Counted from the first letter of the stretch, positions 7,856 through 16,637 are shown. The stretch: DNA of 37,465 nucleotides from JAVBSC01 sp031547305 (GCA_031547305.1 JAVBSC010000126.1:1-37465); one strand, 5' to 3'. A program made the numbers and translations. The notes: generated by a model from the sequence alone, not told the origin.

Positions 7856-8064
7856 AGCACACGTCCTTGTTTTTTATGGTGCGAATCGAAGATCTGTGAC
7901 CCGATCCATACCCGGCTAAGCCATGATCGAAGGCCTGACCGGATTCCAAAGCCATCTCCCGAAATAATATGTCATAAATAAACGACAGTCGCAAGGCTGG
8001 CGGATTTACGGGGACTTGCCCCGTGAAGCGCCGGGAGCGGAGGCGTGGCGGCGCGTTAATCCGC

Positions 8065-9135
8065 CTATATGCCCCAGGCCCGGCGCAGCTTGTCGAAATC
8101 GATCGAGGAGCTCACCAGGGACGCGCCCAGGCGGATCTGGGCCAGATCCCGCAGTTTCTGTCCGGAGAGTATTTGTTCCATCTTCCGGGCCACAACGTAG
8201 GAATCGTCCTGCACCACCACCAGCGGAACGCCCAGGGTTTCGGCTCTGGTCCGGATGATCTCGTTGGGCAGCAGGTTGCCGGTCAGAATCAGGCATGGGC
8301 ATTTGCTGTGCAGCGCGGCCAGTTGCAGGTCCGTTCTGTCGCCGCCCATTATAGTGGCGCAGTTTTTCCGGCTGCGCAAATGGCTCATGAAGCTGTCCAT
8401 CTGCATGGTGCCAATGAGAAAGCTTTGAACGCTGCGTCTGGCCTGGGCGTTGCCCGCCACCACCCGGCCGGAAAGTCCGTAAGCCAGATCCGCCACCCGG
8501 ATGGCGTTAAGGGCCGGAGCGCGCGGCACGCAGCCCATGACCGGAATCCCGCGTTCCTCCAGATAAGGAACAAGCAAGTCCTTAACGTCGCGCGCGGCCT
8601 TGTCCGGCACGTCGTTCAGCATCAGCCCCAGCAGGTTTTCCCCCAGGCTGTCACGCAGGCAGAGCAGGGCGTCGTAATTGACGCCCAGGGAATAGCGCTC
8701 CACCAGGAGCACCTTCAGCCCCAGCTCCTTGACCAGGGTCAACCCGTCCAGGCCGCAGAAGCGCCCTGCGGATGGAAAAGCTCCGGTGCCGGAAACCAGC
8801 ATGCTCTTGCGCTTATGCCTGAGTTTGGCATACCCGGAGCGCACTTTTTTAAGCAATTCCGTCCTGTGCCGATCATCCGTCAAAGAAAGCGCCCGCCAAT
8901 CCTCCGGCATCATCACCGGAGTGATCAATTCCGGTGGATCATTCAGCCCCAGAATCTCCCGCACCATAAAGGCGTCCACATCGCCGTTGCCTTCCTCGCT
9001 ACGCTTCAGCGACTGTCCCAGCGGCTTCATGTATCCGGGGCTCAACCCGGCCTTCTGCAACATCAGGCCCAGGGCGAAGCACATCAGATTCTTGCCCGCG
9101 CGCGGCGCCGTGGAAGCAATAAACAAACCAGGCAT
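8065..9135 (-). CDS. P-loop/DRTGG domain protein (Pta N-terminal-half paralogue)
   Basis: A 356-residue protein with the architecture of the N-terminal half of the neighbouring long Pta. Residues about 2-215 form a dethiobiotin-synthetase/CobQ-like P-loop domain, and a DRTGG domain follows (ATIMGGDRTDLQLAAL, 260-275). The Walker A loop reads STAPRAGKN (8-16), with Asn where Ser/Thr is normal, so ATP hydrolysis may be impaired. The ATG at 9135 is chosen because the GLFIASTAPRAGK strand-loop starts directly after it and a GGAG lies about eight bases upstream. It is the third gene of the pta-ackA cluster, an arrangement I associate with Desulfovibrio genomes. A sensory or regulatory role over acetyl-phosphate metabolism is inferred. 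Confidence 0.8.
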   Translation of the reverse strand: MPGLFIASTAPRAGKNLMCFALGLMLQKAGLSPGYMKPLGQSLKRSEEGNGDVDAFMVREILGLNDPPELITPVMMPEDWRALSLTDDRHRTELLKKVRSGYAKLRHKRKSMLVSGTGAFPSAGRFCGLDGLTLVKELGLKVLLVERYSLGVNYDALLCLRDSLGENLLGLMLNDVPDKAARDVKDLLVPYLEERGIPVMGCVPRAPALNAIRVADLAYGLSGRVVAGNAQARRSVQSFLIGTMQMDSFMSHLRSRKNCATIMGGDRTDLQLAALHSKCPCLILTGNLLPNEIIRTRAETLGVPLVVVQDDSYVVARKMEQILSGQKLRDLAQIRLGASLVSSSIDFDKLRRAWGI

Positions 9136-9156
9136 AATGAGGGCTCCATGTTTTGA

Positions 9157-9243
9157 TTCAGGGGGCGCTGCCCATCGCATGGAGCCGCGTCCCCCTTAAA
9201 CCACCCCGGCGGAGTGGTATGGGGAGGCGGAGCCTCCCCATTA
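9157..9243. repeat. GC-rich intergenic repeat downstream of ackA
   Basis: The gap between ackA and the P-loop/DRTGG gene is filled by GC blocks (GGGGGCGCTGCCC, GGAGCCGCGTCCCCC, ACCCCGGCGGAGTGGT, GGGGAGGCGGAGCCTCCCC). The last block is a near-palindrome able to form a hairpin in mRNA. Composition and block order resemble the other intergenic repeats of the window. Confidence 0.5.
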
Positions 9244-9252
9244 CAATGCGGA

Positions 9253-10458
9253 TTATTCCAAAACAGCCAAAGTGGCCTGGGCGATTTCCAGTTCCTCGTT
9301 GGTGGGGATTACCAGGACGGGGATTTTTGTATTGGGCCGGCTGATGCAACGCGCTTCGCCGGAGCGCCGGTCGTTCAACCCGGCGTCCAGGGCAATGCCC
9401 AGGTCTTCCAGTCCGGAGCAGACTTCCGCGCGCACGAATTCGTCGTTTTCGCCGATGCCGGCGGTAAAGACCAGGGCGTCCGCGCCGCCCAGAACGGCCA
9501 GGTACATGCCCAGGTGGCGCTTTATGCCGTGGCAGAACATCTCAAAGGCCAGTTGGGCTTTGGAGTCGCCGGATTCGCGGGCCGCGTGGATGTCGCGCAT
9601 GTCGTTCATGCCGCAGATGCCCTTAAGGCCGCTTTTTTTGTTGAGGATTTCGTCGATTTCCTTGACGGAAAGTTTTTGGTGCTCGGCCAGGTAGGCGTGG
9701 ATGGCCGGGTCTATTGCGCCGGAGCGCGTTCCCATCATCAGGCCGTCCAGGGGGGTCATGCCCATGCTGGTATCCACGCAGACGCCCCCGCGCACCGCGG
9801 ACATGGAGCAGCCGTTGCCCAGGTGGCAGGTGACGAGGCGGGTCTGGGCCAGGGGTTTGCCGAGGAATTCGGCCGCCCGCTTGCTCACGTAGCTGTGCGA
9901 AGTGCCGTGAAAGCCGTAGCGCCGGATTTTGAGTTCCGTGTAAAACTCATAGGGCACAGGGTACATATAGGCCTTGGGGGGCAGGGCGGAGTGGAATTCC
10001 GTATCGAACACAGCCACGGATGGCGCATTGGCAAAAAGTTCCTGGGCCACTTCAATGCCCTGGAGGTTGGCCGGGTTGTGCAGGGGCGCCAGGGGGGACA
10101 TGGTCCTGATGGCTTCTTTTTCCACCTGGCCCACCCGGCAGGATTTTTTAAGGGTCTCCCCGCCCTGAACCACCCGGTGCCCGACAGCGAAGATTTCCGA
10201 GGCCGAGGCGATGACCCCGATTTGTTTGTCCGTGAGCAGCCCGGCCACCGCCAACATGCCGGCCTTGTGGTCCGCGAAGCGTTCCTCGCGGGTGATTTTT
10301 TGTTCATCCGGAGTTCCCGGCCGGATTTTATGCGCCAGGCGGCCCTTGGCGTCGCCGATGCGTTCAACCAGGCCGGAACACAGAGGCGTGCCCTGGGGCA
10401 TGTCCAGAAGCTGGTATTTAAAGGATGAACTGCCGCAATTTATAACTAATACTTTCAT
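9253..10458 (-). CDS. ackA: Acetate kinase
   Basis: Cytoplasmic acetate kinase, 401 residues, the normal length, interconverting acetyl phosphate + ADP with acetate + ATP. ASKHA-fold hallmarks are the N-terminal VLVINCGSSSFKYQLLDM (phosphate-1), VGHRVVQGG, SVAVFDTEFH, RRYGFHGTSHSYVS with the catalytic His, VTCHLGNGCSM (phosphate-2), DTSMGMTPLDGLMMGTRSG and FTAGIGEND near the C-terminus. AAGGAAG precedes the ATG at 10458. It sits 175 bp downstream of pta on the same strand; together they make ATP from acetyl-CoA in organisms that oxidise lactate or pyruvate incompletely. Confidence 0.97.
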   Translation of the reverse strand: MKVLVINCGSSSFKYQLLDMPQGTPLCSGLVERIGDAKGRLAHKIRPGTPDEQKITREERFADHKAGMLAVAGLLTDKQIGVIASASEIFAVGHRVVQGGETLKKSCRVGQVEKEAIRTMSPLAPLHNPANLQGIEVAQELFANAPSVAVFDTEFHSALPPKAYMYPVPYEFYTELKIRRYGFHGTSHSYVSKRAAEFLGKPLAQTRLVTCHLGNGCSMSAVRGGVCVDTSMGMTPLDGLMMGTRSGAIDPAIHAYLAEHQKLSVKEIDEILNKKSGLKGICGMNDMRDIHAARESGDSKAQLAFEMFCHGIKRHLGMYLAVLGGADALVFTAGIGENDEFVRAEVCSGLEDLGIALDAGLNDRRSGEARCISRPNTKIPVLVIPTNEELEIAQATLAVLE

Positions 10459-10546
10459 TATATGACTTCCTTAATAAAGTAATTGAAAAAACAGCGCGCG
10501 ATCAATCAGGAAAATTTTTTAAGCCATCCGGCCCTGACGCGCAAGC

Positions 10547-10579
10547 ACGGCCGGCCAGCGTGGAGCGCTGGCCGGCCGT
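10547..10579. repeat. Perfect 14-bp hairpin between pta and ackA
   Basis: ACGGCCGGCCAGCG (10547-10560) pairs perfectly with 10566-10579 around a five-base loop. On the minus strand it lies between the pta stop and the ackA start and is not followed by a T-run. It is therefore more likely an mRNA-stability or partial-termination element tuning ackA relative to pta (inference). Confidence 0.6.
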
Positions 10580-10633
10580 CAAACGAGTTGCGGGGGGCCG
10601 CGTCCCCGCTCATAAAAAGCTCCACATTCCTAA

Positions 10634-12751
10634 TCAAGCCAGGCCTTTTTCAGCTTGGGCCTGCACGGCGGTTATGGCCACGGTATTGACGATATCCGGC
10701 ACGGTGCAGCCGCGCGAAAGATCATTGACCGGCTTGTTCAGGCCCTGGAGCACCGGGCCGATGGCTATGGCGTCCGCGGCGCGCTGCACGGCCTTATAGG
10801 TGTTGTTGCCGGTGTTCAGGTCCGGAAATATGAACACGGTGGCTTTGCCGGCCACCTGGCTGTCCGGCATTTTGGTGCGGGCCACTTCCTTGTCTATGGC
10901 GGCGTCGTATTGAATGGGGCCTTCCAGAAGCAGATCCGGGGCTTTGGCTTTGGCTATTTCCACAGCTTTTTTGACGTTCTCCACATCCGCGCCCTTGCCG
11001 GAAACGCCGGTTGAGTAGGAGAGCATGGCCACCTTGGGGTCTATGCCAAAGACTTTGGCGGTGTGGGCGGAGCTTATGGCTATGTCCGCGAGCTGTTCCG
11101 GGTCCGGGTTGGGGTTGACGGCGCAGTCGCCGAAGGCCAGGACGCGGTCCTTCAGGCACATCAGAAAAATGGAGGATACAATGGAGGAGCCCGGCTTTGT
11201 CTTGATAATTTCAAAGGCCGGGCGGATGGTGTGGGCCGTGGTGTTTATGGAGCCGGAGACCATGCCGTCCGCGTCGCCGCGCGCTACCATCATGGTTCCG
11301 AAGTAAGTGGCGTCGCACATGGTGTCTCTGGCTTGTTCCAGGGTCATGCCCTTGTGTTTGCGCGCCTCGTGGTAGGCCTGGGCGTATTCCTCGAATTTGG
11401 GGCTGCTCTGCGGGGTAAGGATATGTACGTCGTTAAGATCCAGCCCCAGGGATTGGATCTTTTTGCCTATTTCCGCCGCGTCGCCCAGCAGGATCAGCTC
11501 CGCCACTTCGCGGCGGACCAGGATGTCCGCGGCCCGCAGGATGCGCTCTTCCGTGCCTTCTGGCAGCACTATGCGCATTTTGTGGCGCCTGGCCCGCTCC
11601 AGCAGGTTGTATTCGAACATTTTGGGGGAGATTTTTTCCGATTTGGCGTTGATTATGCGCCTAGCGATTTCGCGCCCGTCCACGCATTTTTCAAAATGCC
11701 CCAGGGCGGTATTGATCTTGCGCAGATCGTCAGGCTCTATTTTTCCATACAGATGCGCCAGGATCTGGATGGTTTTGAAAGTGTGGTCCTTTACGGACAG
11801 GATGGGCAGGGGCACGCCGGTCCATCCCTCAATAAGCCGGTGCACGCTTACGGAAGGCTGAAGGCCGCCGGTGAGCAGAACGCCGGCGATGTCCGGGTAA
11901 GATGAGGAAAGCCGCGAAGTCAGGCAGGCCAGGATTATGTCCGCCCGGTCGCCGGGGGTGATGATCAGGCTGCCCTGGGCCACATAGTCCAGAAAGTTGC
12001 CCACCTGCATGGCCGCAATAAGGTAGTCGTCGATCAGGCTGTCCAGACGGCCGTGGCCATACAGCACGTTGGCGTTCAGCCATTTTTTGACGTCGCCGAC
12101 CGAGGGCTTGCCCAGGAGCGGCTCTTCAGGCAGCACGTAAGTAACCACAGGCACACTGCTTTTATGGCGCTCCACCAGGTTTTGGCGGATGTCGTCCTCC
12201 TCGGGCTGGCTCAAGGTGGCCCGGTTGATCAGGCAGGCCGTAACGTCCAGGCCTTTTTCCATAAGCAGATCTAGGGTGCTCTGGGTGGTTTCCTTCACTT
12301 CTAGGGCGCTCTTGCCGGCCGCGTTGGCCACCATGATCACCGGGCAGCCAAGGTTAGAAGCGATGGAGGTGTTCAGATCAAACTCAAAGGCCGCGTCTTT
12401 GCCGGTAAAGTCCGTGCCTTCGCAGAGGATGAAATCGTAGCGTGCTTCCAGCTTTTTGTATTTGTTCAGGATATTTTCCAGGAGCAGGGCGCTCTGGCCG
12501 CGGTTGATCAGCTCGCGCGCGGTTTGCAGGGTACAGGCGTAAGTGTCTTCATAGGGGATGTTCAGCTTGAAATAGCTGAGCAGCAGGTTAATATCATGGT
12601 CGCGCGCGCCTTCCTGCGGGGGTTGGTTGATGATGGGACGGAAAAGCGCCACCTTGCGCACGTCCTTGAGCAGAAGCTGCATCAGACCAAGAACAATGGC
12701 TGACTTGCCGCTTTTTGACTCTGTTGCCGTGACATATATATTTTTGGCCAT
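10634..12751 (-). CDS. pta: Phosphate acetyltransferase, long three-domain form
   Basis: 705-residue Pta converting acetyl-CoA + phosphate to acetyl phosphate + CoA. Domain order: P-loop domain (1-about 215, Walker A ATESKSGKS at 9-17), DRTGG domain (about 215-335) and the catalytic PTA_PTB domain (about 370-700, beginning MRIVLPEGTEERILRAAD and including YFGTMMVARGDADGMVSGS and YSTGVSGKGADVENV). This matches the enterobacterial long form rather than the short clostridial enzyme. The ATG at 12751 is chosen because KNIYVTATESKSGKS starts right after it and GGGAG lies seven bases upstream. First gene of pta-ackA-P-loop/DRTGG. The divergent 0.5-kb gap to gdhA should contain its promoter, but I could not identify a convincing one. 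Confidence 0.96.
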   Translation of the reverse strand: MAKNIYVTATESKSGKSAIVLGLMQLLLKDVRKVALFRPIINQPPQEGARDHDINLLLSYFKLNIPYEDTYACTLQTARELINRGQSALLLENILNKYKKLEARYDFILCEGTDFTGKDAAFEFDLNTSIASNLGCPVIMVANAAGKSALEVKETTQSTLDLLMEKGLDVTACLINRATLSQPEEDDIRQNLVERHKSSVPVVTYVLPEEPLLGKPSVGDVKKWLNANVLYGHGRLDSLIDDYLIAAMQVGNFLDYVAQGSLIITPGDRADIILACLTSRLSSSYPDIAGVLLTGGLQPSVSVHRLIEGWTGVPLPILSVKDHTFKTIQILAHLYGKIEPDDLRKINTALGHFEKCVDGREIARRIINAKSEKISPKMFEYNLLERARRHKMRIVLPEGTEERILRAADILVRREVAELILLGDAAEIGKKIQSLGLDLNDVHILTPQSSPKFEEYAQAYHEARKHKGMTLEQARDTMCDATYFGTMMVARGDADGMVSGSINTTAHTIRPAFEIIKTKPGSSIVSSIFLMCLKDRVLAFGDCAVNPNPDPEQLADIAISSAHTAKVFGIDPKVAMLSYSTGVSGKGADVENVKKAVEIAKAKAPDLLLEGPIQYDAAIDKEVARTKMPDSQVAGKATVFIFPDLNTGNNTYKAVQRAADAIAIGPVLQGLNKPVNDLSRGCTVPDIVNTVAITAVQAQAEKGLA

Positions 12752-13267
12752 GGGATCTCCCGAAATAAAAAGGTTTTGAGCGGGCAACGCATGCCCGGCG
12801 CATGTGAAACTTTTTACTTTCTCCTCAGGATTCGGTCAACGATTAAAGCGTCTCATTTTTTTTATAGGTATGCTATACTTCAAGTGGCCGCTTGGCGGCC
12901 GGCAAGGCCGACCCCGGACAATCCGCGTGTCAATCGTCGCAATGCACCTTAACACCTGCAAAGTCACATTGCTCTTATAACCGTACCGCGCCCAGTTTGA
13001 TTTTAATTCCATATCCCTTTACCCGAGGCGGATGCGGAAGGCGGAAAGCGATCTCGTTAGTTGGTTGCCATGAAAATCCGGTTGTCTCAACATTTTTCTG
13101 ACTTTACATGCCGGTTTTTTATTGACAACGCTCTGGGGAGCTTATTATTTTTCTTTTTTGCCGCTAACTCGGCGGTTGGCGTTTTCGTCGTCTTTGTCCG
13201 GGAGCTTTCCGGATATAAGTGCCTAGTTTAAATAATATAATCTTATCCCAGAGAACTGGAGACTTTT
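12752..13267. other. Intergenic region between divergent pta and gdhA
   Basis: 516 bp without a convincing gene. It contains a TATGCTATACT extended -10-like element near 12870 (plus strand), a GGCCGCTTGGCGGCC inverted repeat near 12886-12900, an A/T-rich middle and the gdhA promoter at 13122-13151. The long untranslated stretch before gdhA could hold operators or a small RNA; no known riboswitch signature was recognised. Confidence 0.4.
13122..13151 (+). promoter_or_regulatory. Candidate sigma-70 promoter of gdhA
   Basis: A perfect TTGACA at 13122-13127 is followed by TATTAT at 13143 (15-bp spacer) or TATTTT at 13146 (18-bp spacer). This predicts a leader of about 110 nt before the gdhA ATG, containing a small GCCG...CGGC hairpin near 13161. 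Transcription start not verified. Confidence 0.5.
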
Positions 13268-14620
13268 ATGCCATATATCCGGAGAATCATCGACAATCTC
13301 AAGATTTCCAGCCCCGGCCAGCCGGAATTCTACCAGGCCGCCTATGAAGTGCTGGGCAGCCTGCGGCCGCTGCTTGAGAAAGAGCCTCGATATATAAAGC
13401 ATAAAGTAGTGGAACGTCTTGTGGAGCCTGAGCGCCAGGTATTTTTTCGCGTGGCTTGGGTGGACGATCAGGGCGAGGTACAGGTGAACAAAGGCTATCG
13501 CGTGCAGTTTAACTCCGCTGTCGGGCCGTACAAAGGCGGTTTGCGTTTTCACCCCAGCGTGAACGCCGGGATTATGAAGTTTTTGGGCTTTGAGCAGATT
13601 TTCAAAAACGCCCTGACCGGATTACCCATAGGCGGGGCCAAGGGGGGCGCGAATTTTGACCCCAAAGGCAAGTCGGAAAATGAAGTCATGCGTTTTTGCC
13701 AGGCTTTTATGACCGAGTTGTTCCGCCACGTTGGGCCGACGATCGATGTGCCGGCCGGGGACATAGGCGTTGGCGCGCGTGAAGTAGGCTACATGTACGG
13801 GCAGTACAAGCGTCTTACCGCTTCCCACGACGGCGTGCTCACCGGCAAGGGCATCCCGTACGGCGGTTCTCTTGTGCGCACCGAGGCCACGGGCTACGGC
13901 CTGGTTTATCTGACGGAAAATATGCTGGCCGGGCGGGGCGAGGCTTTGGACGGCAAGGTCTGCGTTCTTTCAGGGGCGGGCAACGTGGCCATTCACGCCG
14001 CGGAAAAGCTGTATGCCGTGGGAGCCAAACCGGTTACCGTATCGGATTCCAAAGGCATGATCTATCATAAGGAAGGTTTGGATCTGGCGATCCTCAAACA
14101 GGTTAAGGAAGTGGAAAAAGCTTCTCTGGCCCGTTACGTGGAACTGGCGCCGGAAGCCAGATATACGCCGGTATCCGAATACCCTGCCGGCCGCAACCTG
14201 GTCTGGTCCGTACCCTGCGGCGCGGCTTTCGCCTGCGCCACCCAGAATGAATTGAACGAAGCGGACGCCCGCGAACTGATCAAGAACGGCTGTACTTGCG
14301 TGGCCGAAGGGGCCAACATGCCATCCACCCTGGAAGCGGTGCAGGTGTTTCAGGAATCCGGCATAGCCTTTGGCCCGGCCAAAATGGCCAATGCCGGCGG
14401 CGTGGCCACCAGCCAGCTGGAAATGGCTCAGAACGCCAGCATGCGCCAATGGGACTTTGAAACCGTGGACAGCAGGCTGCGCGGCATCATGAAGGGCATC
14501 TACGACATAGCCGCGGAAACGGCCAAAGAATTCGGCCGGCCAGGCGACCTGGTCCTGGGCGGCAATATCGCCGGGTTCCGCAAAGTCGCGGACAATATGA
14601 TCTCTTTAGGGGTTTATTAA
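13268..14620 (+). CDS. gdhA: Glutamate dehydrogenase (hexameric, probably NADP-dependent)
   Basis: 450-residue glutamate dehydrogenase, which reductively aminates 2-oxoglutarate to glutamate and so assimilates ammonium. Motifs are FRVAWVDDQGEVQVNKGYRV, VGPYKGGLRFHPSV (85-98), the active-site GLPIGGAKGGANFDPKGKS (118-136, catalytic Lys125), DVPAGDIGVGAREVGYMYGQ, the Rossmann SGAGNVA (235-241) and EGANMPST near the 3' half. Length and motifs fit the about 450-residue hexameric enzymes; Ser259 in VTVSDSKG at the end of the second Rossmann strand fits NADP preference (inference). AACTGGAG precedes the ATG. The gene ends at a strong hairpin terminator. Confidence 0.95.
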   Translation: MPYIRRIIDNLKISSPGQPEFYQAAYEVLGSLRPLLEKEPRYIKHKVVERLVEPERQVFFRVAWVDDQGEVQVNKGYRVQFNSAVGPYKGGLRFHPSVNAGIMKFLGFEQIFKNALTGLPIGGAKGGANFDPKGKSENEVMRFCQAFMTELFRHVGPTIDVPAGDIGVGAREVGYMYGQYKRLTASHDGVLTGKGIPYGGSLVRTEATGYGLVYLTENMLAGRGEALDGKVCVLSGAGNVAIHAAEKLYAVGAKPVTVSDSKGMIYHKEGLDLAILKQVKEVEKASLARYVELAPEARYTPVSEYPAGRNLVWSVPCGAAFACATQNELNEADARELIKNGCTCVAEGANMPSTLEAVQVFQESGIAFGPAKMANAGGVATSQLEMAQNASMRQWDFETVDSRLRGIMKGIYDIAAETAKEFGRPGDLVLGGNIAGFRKVADNMISLGVY

Positions 14621-14626
14621 AACACT

Positions 14627-14677
14627 CGGAATGAAAAGACCTCGGACGGCCGGGCCGTCCGAGGTCTTTTCATTCCG
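14627..14677. terminator. Bidirectional terminator with perfect 24-bp stem (gdhA / DUF169)
   Basis: Positions 14627-14650 are perfectly complementary to 14654-14677 with a three-base CGG loop. The stem contains AAAAGACCTCGGACGGC and, on the other arm, GTCTTTTCATTC, so U-rich tracts are available in both directions. It lies seven bases after the gdhA stop and its right arm runs eight bases into the 3' end of the convergent DUF169 gene (stop at 14670-14672). Confidence 0.85.
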
Positions 14678-15509
14678 TCGCTTCGCCGCCCCAGGCGCGG
14701 CGGCTGCGCATGACTTTTTTGCGCACGCCCTGCCAGGTGTGGCGGGTAAGGGCGGAGTCTTCCATGGTTGTAAGCATTTTGCGGTACAGATCCAGCGGGA
14801 CGGAAAAGATCAGCTCGTCGGTTTTCAGGAATTTGCGCGCCGAAGGATCAAAGCCGCCAAGTACCGCGCGTTCCTGGCCGCGCCGCTGGTAGGCCAGGGG
14901 CCAGGCGATGATGCTGGTGCACCCTGCGGCAAAGGGCGAGACAACGGCGTTATGGTCGCCGGCGGCGTAGAATGTCAGGGAGTAGAGGCCGGTCAGAACT
15001 TCCGGCCGGGCGAAGAAGGTGACCACCAGGGGCTCTTCTTCGGCGGCGAATTGCTCCAGAGGCTTAATCGCGCAATATTTGCCGGCGGCAACCGGAGGCA
15101 TGCAGTCTTCCATGAAAGCGCGCATGGATTCCGGTGAAGGCATGTAGTGCTCCCCCTCCATCTGCGTGCCGGGAATGCCTGTGGAAACATAGTGGACGTT
15201 TGTTTCCATGTAGGGGCGGTACATGCCGGAAAAAAAGCCGCCGCCCATGCAGCCGCATTCCTCCAGGCTTATCCAGGCCGCTTTCTTTTTTTTGCGCGCC
15301 AGCCAGATATTCCCGATAATACAGGAAAAATTGCCAAAAGCCTTCCGCCAGTCGATCTGTCCGGCGGCTTCGCGCTCCCGACTGAAGATCTCGCCCGGCT
15401 TGGGGCCGAACCCCTCGGGTTTGACGCCCGTGTAATGAACGCCAAAGGGGCCTTCATCATGCCCCAGAAGTTCCATAAGCCTTTGCGTCCGCGTAATGAT
15501 GTCTTGCAT
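14670..15509 (-). CDS. DUF169 family protein
   Basis: A 279-residue protein of the DUF169 (COG2043) family, known mainly from anaerobes and archaea and of unestablished function. Recognisable features are an N-terminal helix (TRTQRLMELLGHDEGPFGVH), a cysteine/glycine-rich segment ISLEECGCMGGGFFSGM (residues about 80-96), a C-terminal FSPFAAG-like stretch (VSPFAAGCTSIIAWPL) and FSVPLDLYRKM. The cysteines suggest metal, heme or cofactor binding, which is inference. It is 63 bp downstream of a flavodoxin/ferredoxin gene on the same strand, so the pair probably forms a redox operon. It ends inside a hairpin shared with gdhA. Confidence 0.75.
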   Translation of the reverse strand: MQDIITRTQRLMELLGHDEGPFGVHYTGVKPEGFGPKPGEIFSREREAAGQIDWRKAFGNFSCIIGNIWLARKKKKAAWISLEECGCMGGGFFSGMYRPYMETNVHYVSTGIPGTQMEGEHYMPSPESMRAFMEDCMPPVAAGKYCAIKPLEQFAAEEEPLVVTFFARPEVLTGLYSLTFYAAGDHNAVVSPFAAGCTSIIAWPLAYQRRGQERAVLGGFDPSARKFLKTDELIFSVPLDLYRKMLTTMEDSALTRHTWQGVRKKVMRSRRAWGGEATE

Positions 15510-15572
15510 TTTTCGTCGCCTCGCGCGGGTAAGGTTAGTTCCCCTTATTCAGGATGCCCCACCAGTACAATA

Positions 15573-16340
15573 TTACAGATATGTTTGCGGCTCAAGCCGG
15601 GGCGGGCATTTCTGGCGCATGCGCTCCAGAACGGCGGCCCGGAACGGCGGCGGCAGGGCGCGCGCGCCAGCCGGACAGTTGCGGATGCAGCGCATGCACA
15701 GGATGCATTGGCCCTGGGTGGTGACGCGGAAATTATCCTCCGGAATGGCGGACACCGGACATTCTTTGGCGCATTGGCCGCAGACGGTGCAGGAATCCGC
15801 TGTAACCGGCACGATGGGCGTGGGTTGAACAGCCACGTAGGGCCGGTTGCCCGGTACGGCCGGCGGCCCGGACAATCGGCCGGAGGCTGAAGCCATGAGG
15901 AGCGCGGTTGCAAAACGATCCAGAGCGGCCAGGTCTTCTTGGTCCGGCCGGTTCGCGGCGATTTCTTCAACCATGGAGTGTTGGGCTACGAAAGCGCCCG
16001 AGGCCACAACTTTGAATCCTTGTTCCGCCAGGATGTCGTTCAACTCCAGAAGCGCGTCGTCCACGGCGCGGCCGCCGCACACGGCCAGGCTGACGCAGGC
16101 CGCGCCGTTGCCTGAACACAGCCGGAGCGCTTCCACAGCCCTGGCGGGGACCCGCCCAGCGTAAACCGGCACGGCGACAACCGTGAAGGCGTCCTGAGCA
16201 AAAGAGCATGTTTCCTGAGTCTGGCCGCTCAGGTCGAATTCCGCAACCTGGCCGGCCAGCGCCTTGCCAAGATGGTTGGCGATTCTGGCTGTCGAGCCGG
16301 TGGGGCTGAAATGTGCCACGGATACTGCTTGCAGCTTCAT
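15573..16340 (-). CDS. EFR1-type flavodoxin/ferredoxin protein
   Basis: 255-residue electron carrier. An N-terminal flavodoxin-like domain (HFSPTGSTARIANHLGKAL, residues about 9-27, an FMN phosphate-binding loop) is joined to a C-terminal ferredoxin domain with two 4Fe-4S motifs: CTVCGQCAKECP and CILCMRCIRNCP. This EFR1-family arrangement is typical of anaerobes; the cytoplasmic partner is unknown. The start at 16340 is preferred because GGAGG lies about 11 bases upstream and the flavodoxin strand follows at once. The gene is upstream of DUF169 on the same strand. Confidence 0.85.
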   Translation of the reverse strand: MKLQAVSVAHFSPTGSTARIANHLGKALAGQVAEFDLSGQTQETCSFAQDAFTVVAVPVYAGRVPARAVEALRLCSGNGAACVSLAVCGGRAVDDALLELNDILAEQGFKVVASGAFVAQHSMVEEIAANRPDQEDLAALDRFATALLMASASGRLSGPPAVPGNRPYVAVQPTPIVPVTADSCTVCGQCAKECPVSAIPEDNFRVTTQGQCILCMRCIRNCPAGARALPPPFRAAVLERMRQKCPPRLEPQTYL

Positions 16341-16560
16341 TGTTTTTGGGCCTCCGTTTTTTGGCCGTCTTTTGCCGCAAAAGCCTTGGAAAGGCCTGGC
16401 GTCATACATGCGCCGGCGACTACGGCAGGGGCTAATAATAGCTATTCGGTGGTGTACAGTTAAGCGTTTTTTTCTTTACCGTGCTGAAAATGGTGGGACA
16501 AATTTGATTAAAAAGAAAAAGCAGTCACGGCATTTTGTACGTAACTGCTTGATTTTCTTC

Positions 16561-16637
16561 TGGTGTCCCCGGCAGGAATCGAACCTGCGGCCTACAGCTT
16601 AGGAGGCTATCGCTCTATCCAACTGAGCTACGAGGAC
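16561..16637 (-). tRNA. tRNA-Arg (CCT)
   Basis: A complete cloverleaf on the minus strand, 77 nt with encoded CCA. The acceptor GTCCTCG pairs with CGGGGAC (one G-U), the anticodon stem ATAGC/GCTGT encloses loop CTCCTAA (anticodon CCT, codon AGG), and the T arm contains GGTTCGATTCC. Confidence 0.95.

Noticed and set aside
9253..10428. Long plus-strand open frame antisense to ackA
   Set aside because: It is a GC-driven shadow of the ackA reading frame; its translation is low-complexity Gly/Ala/His-rich with no family resemblance.
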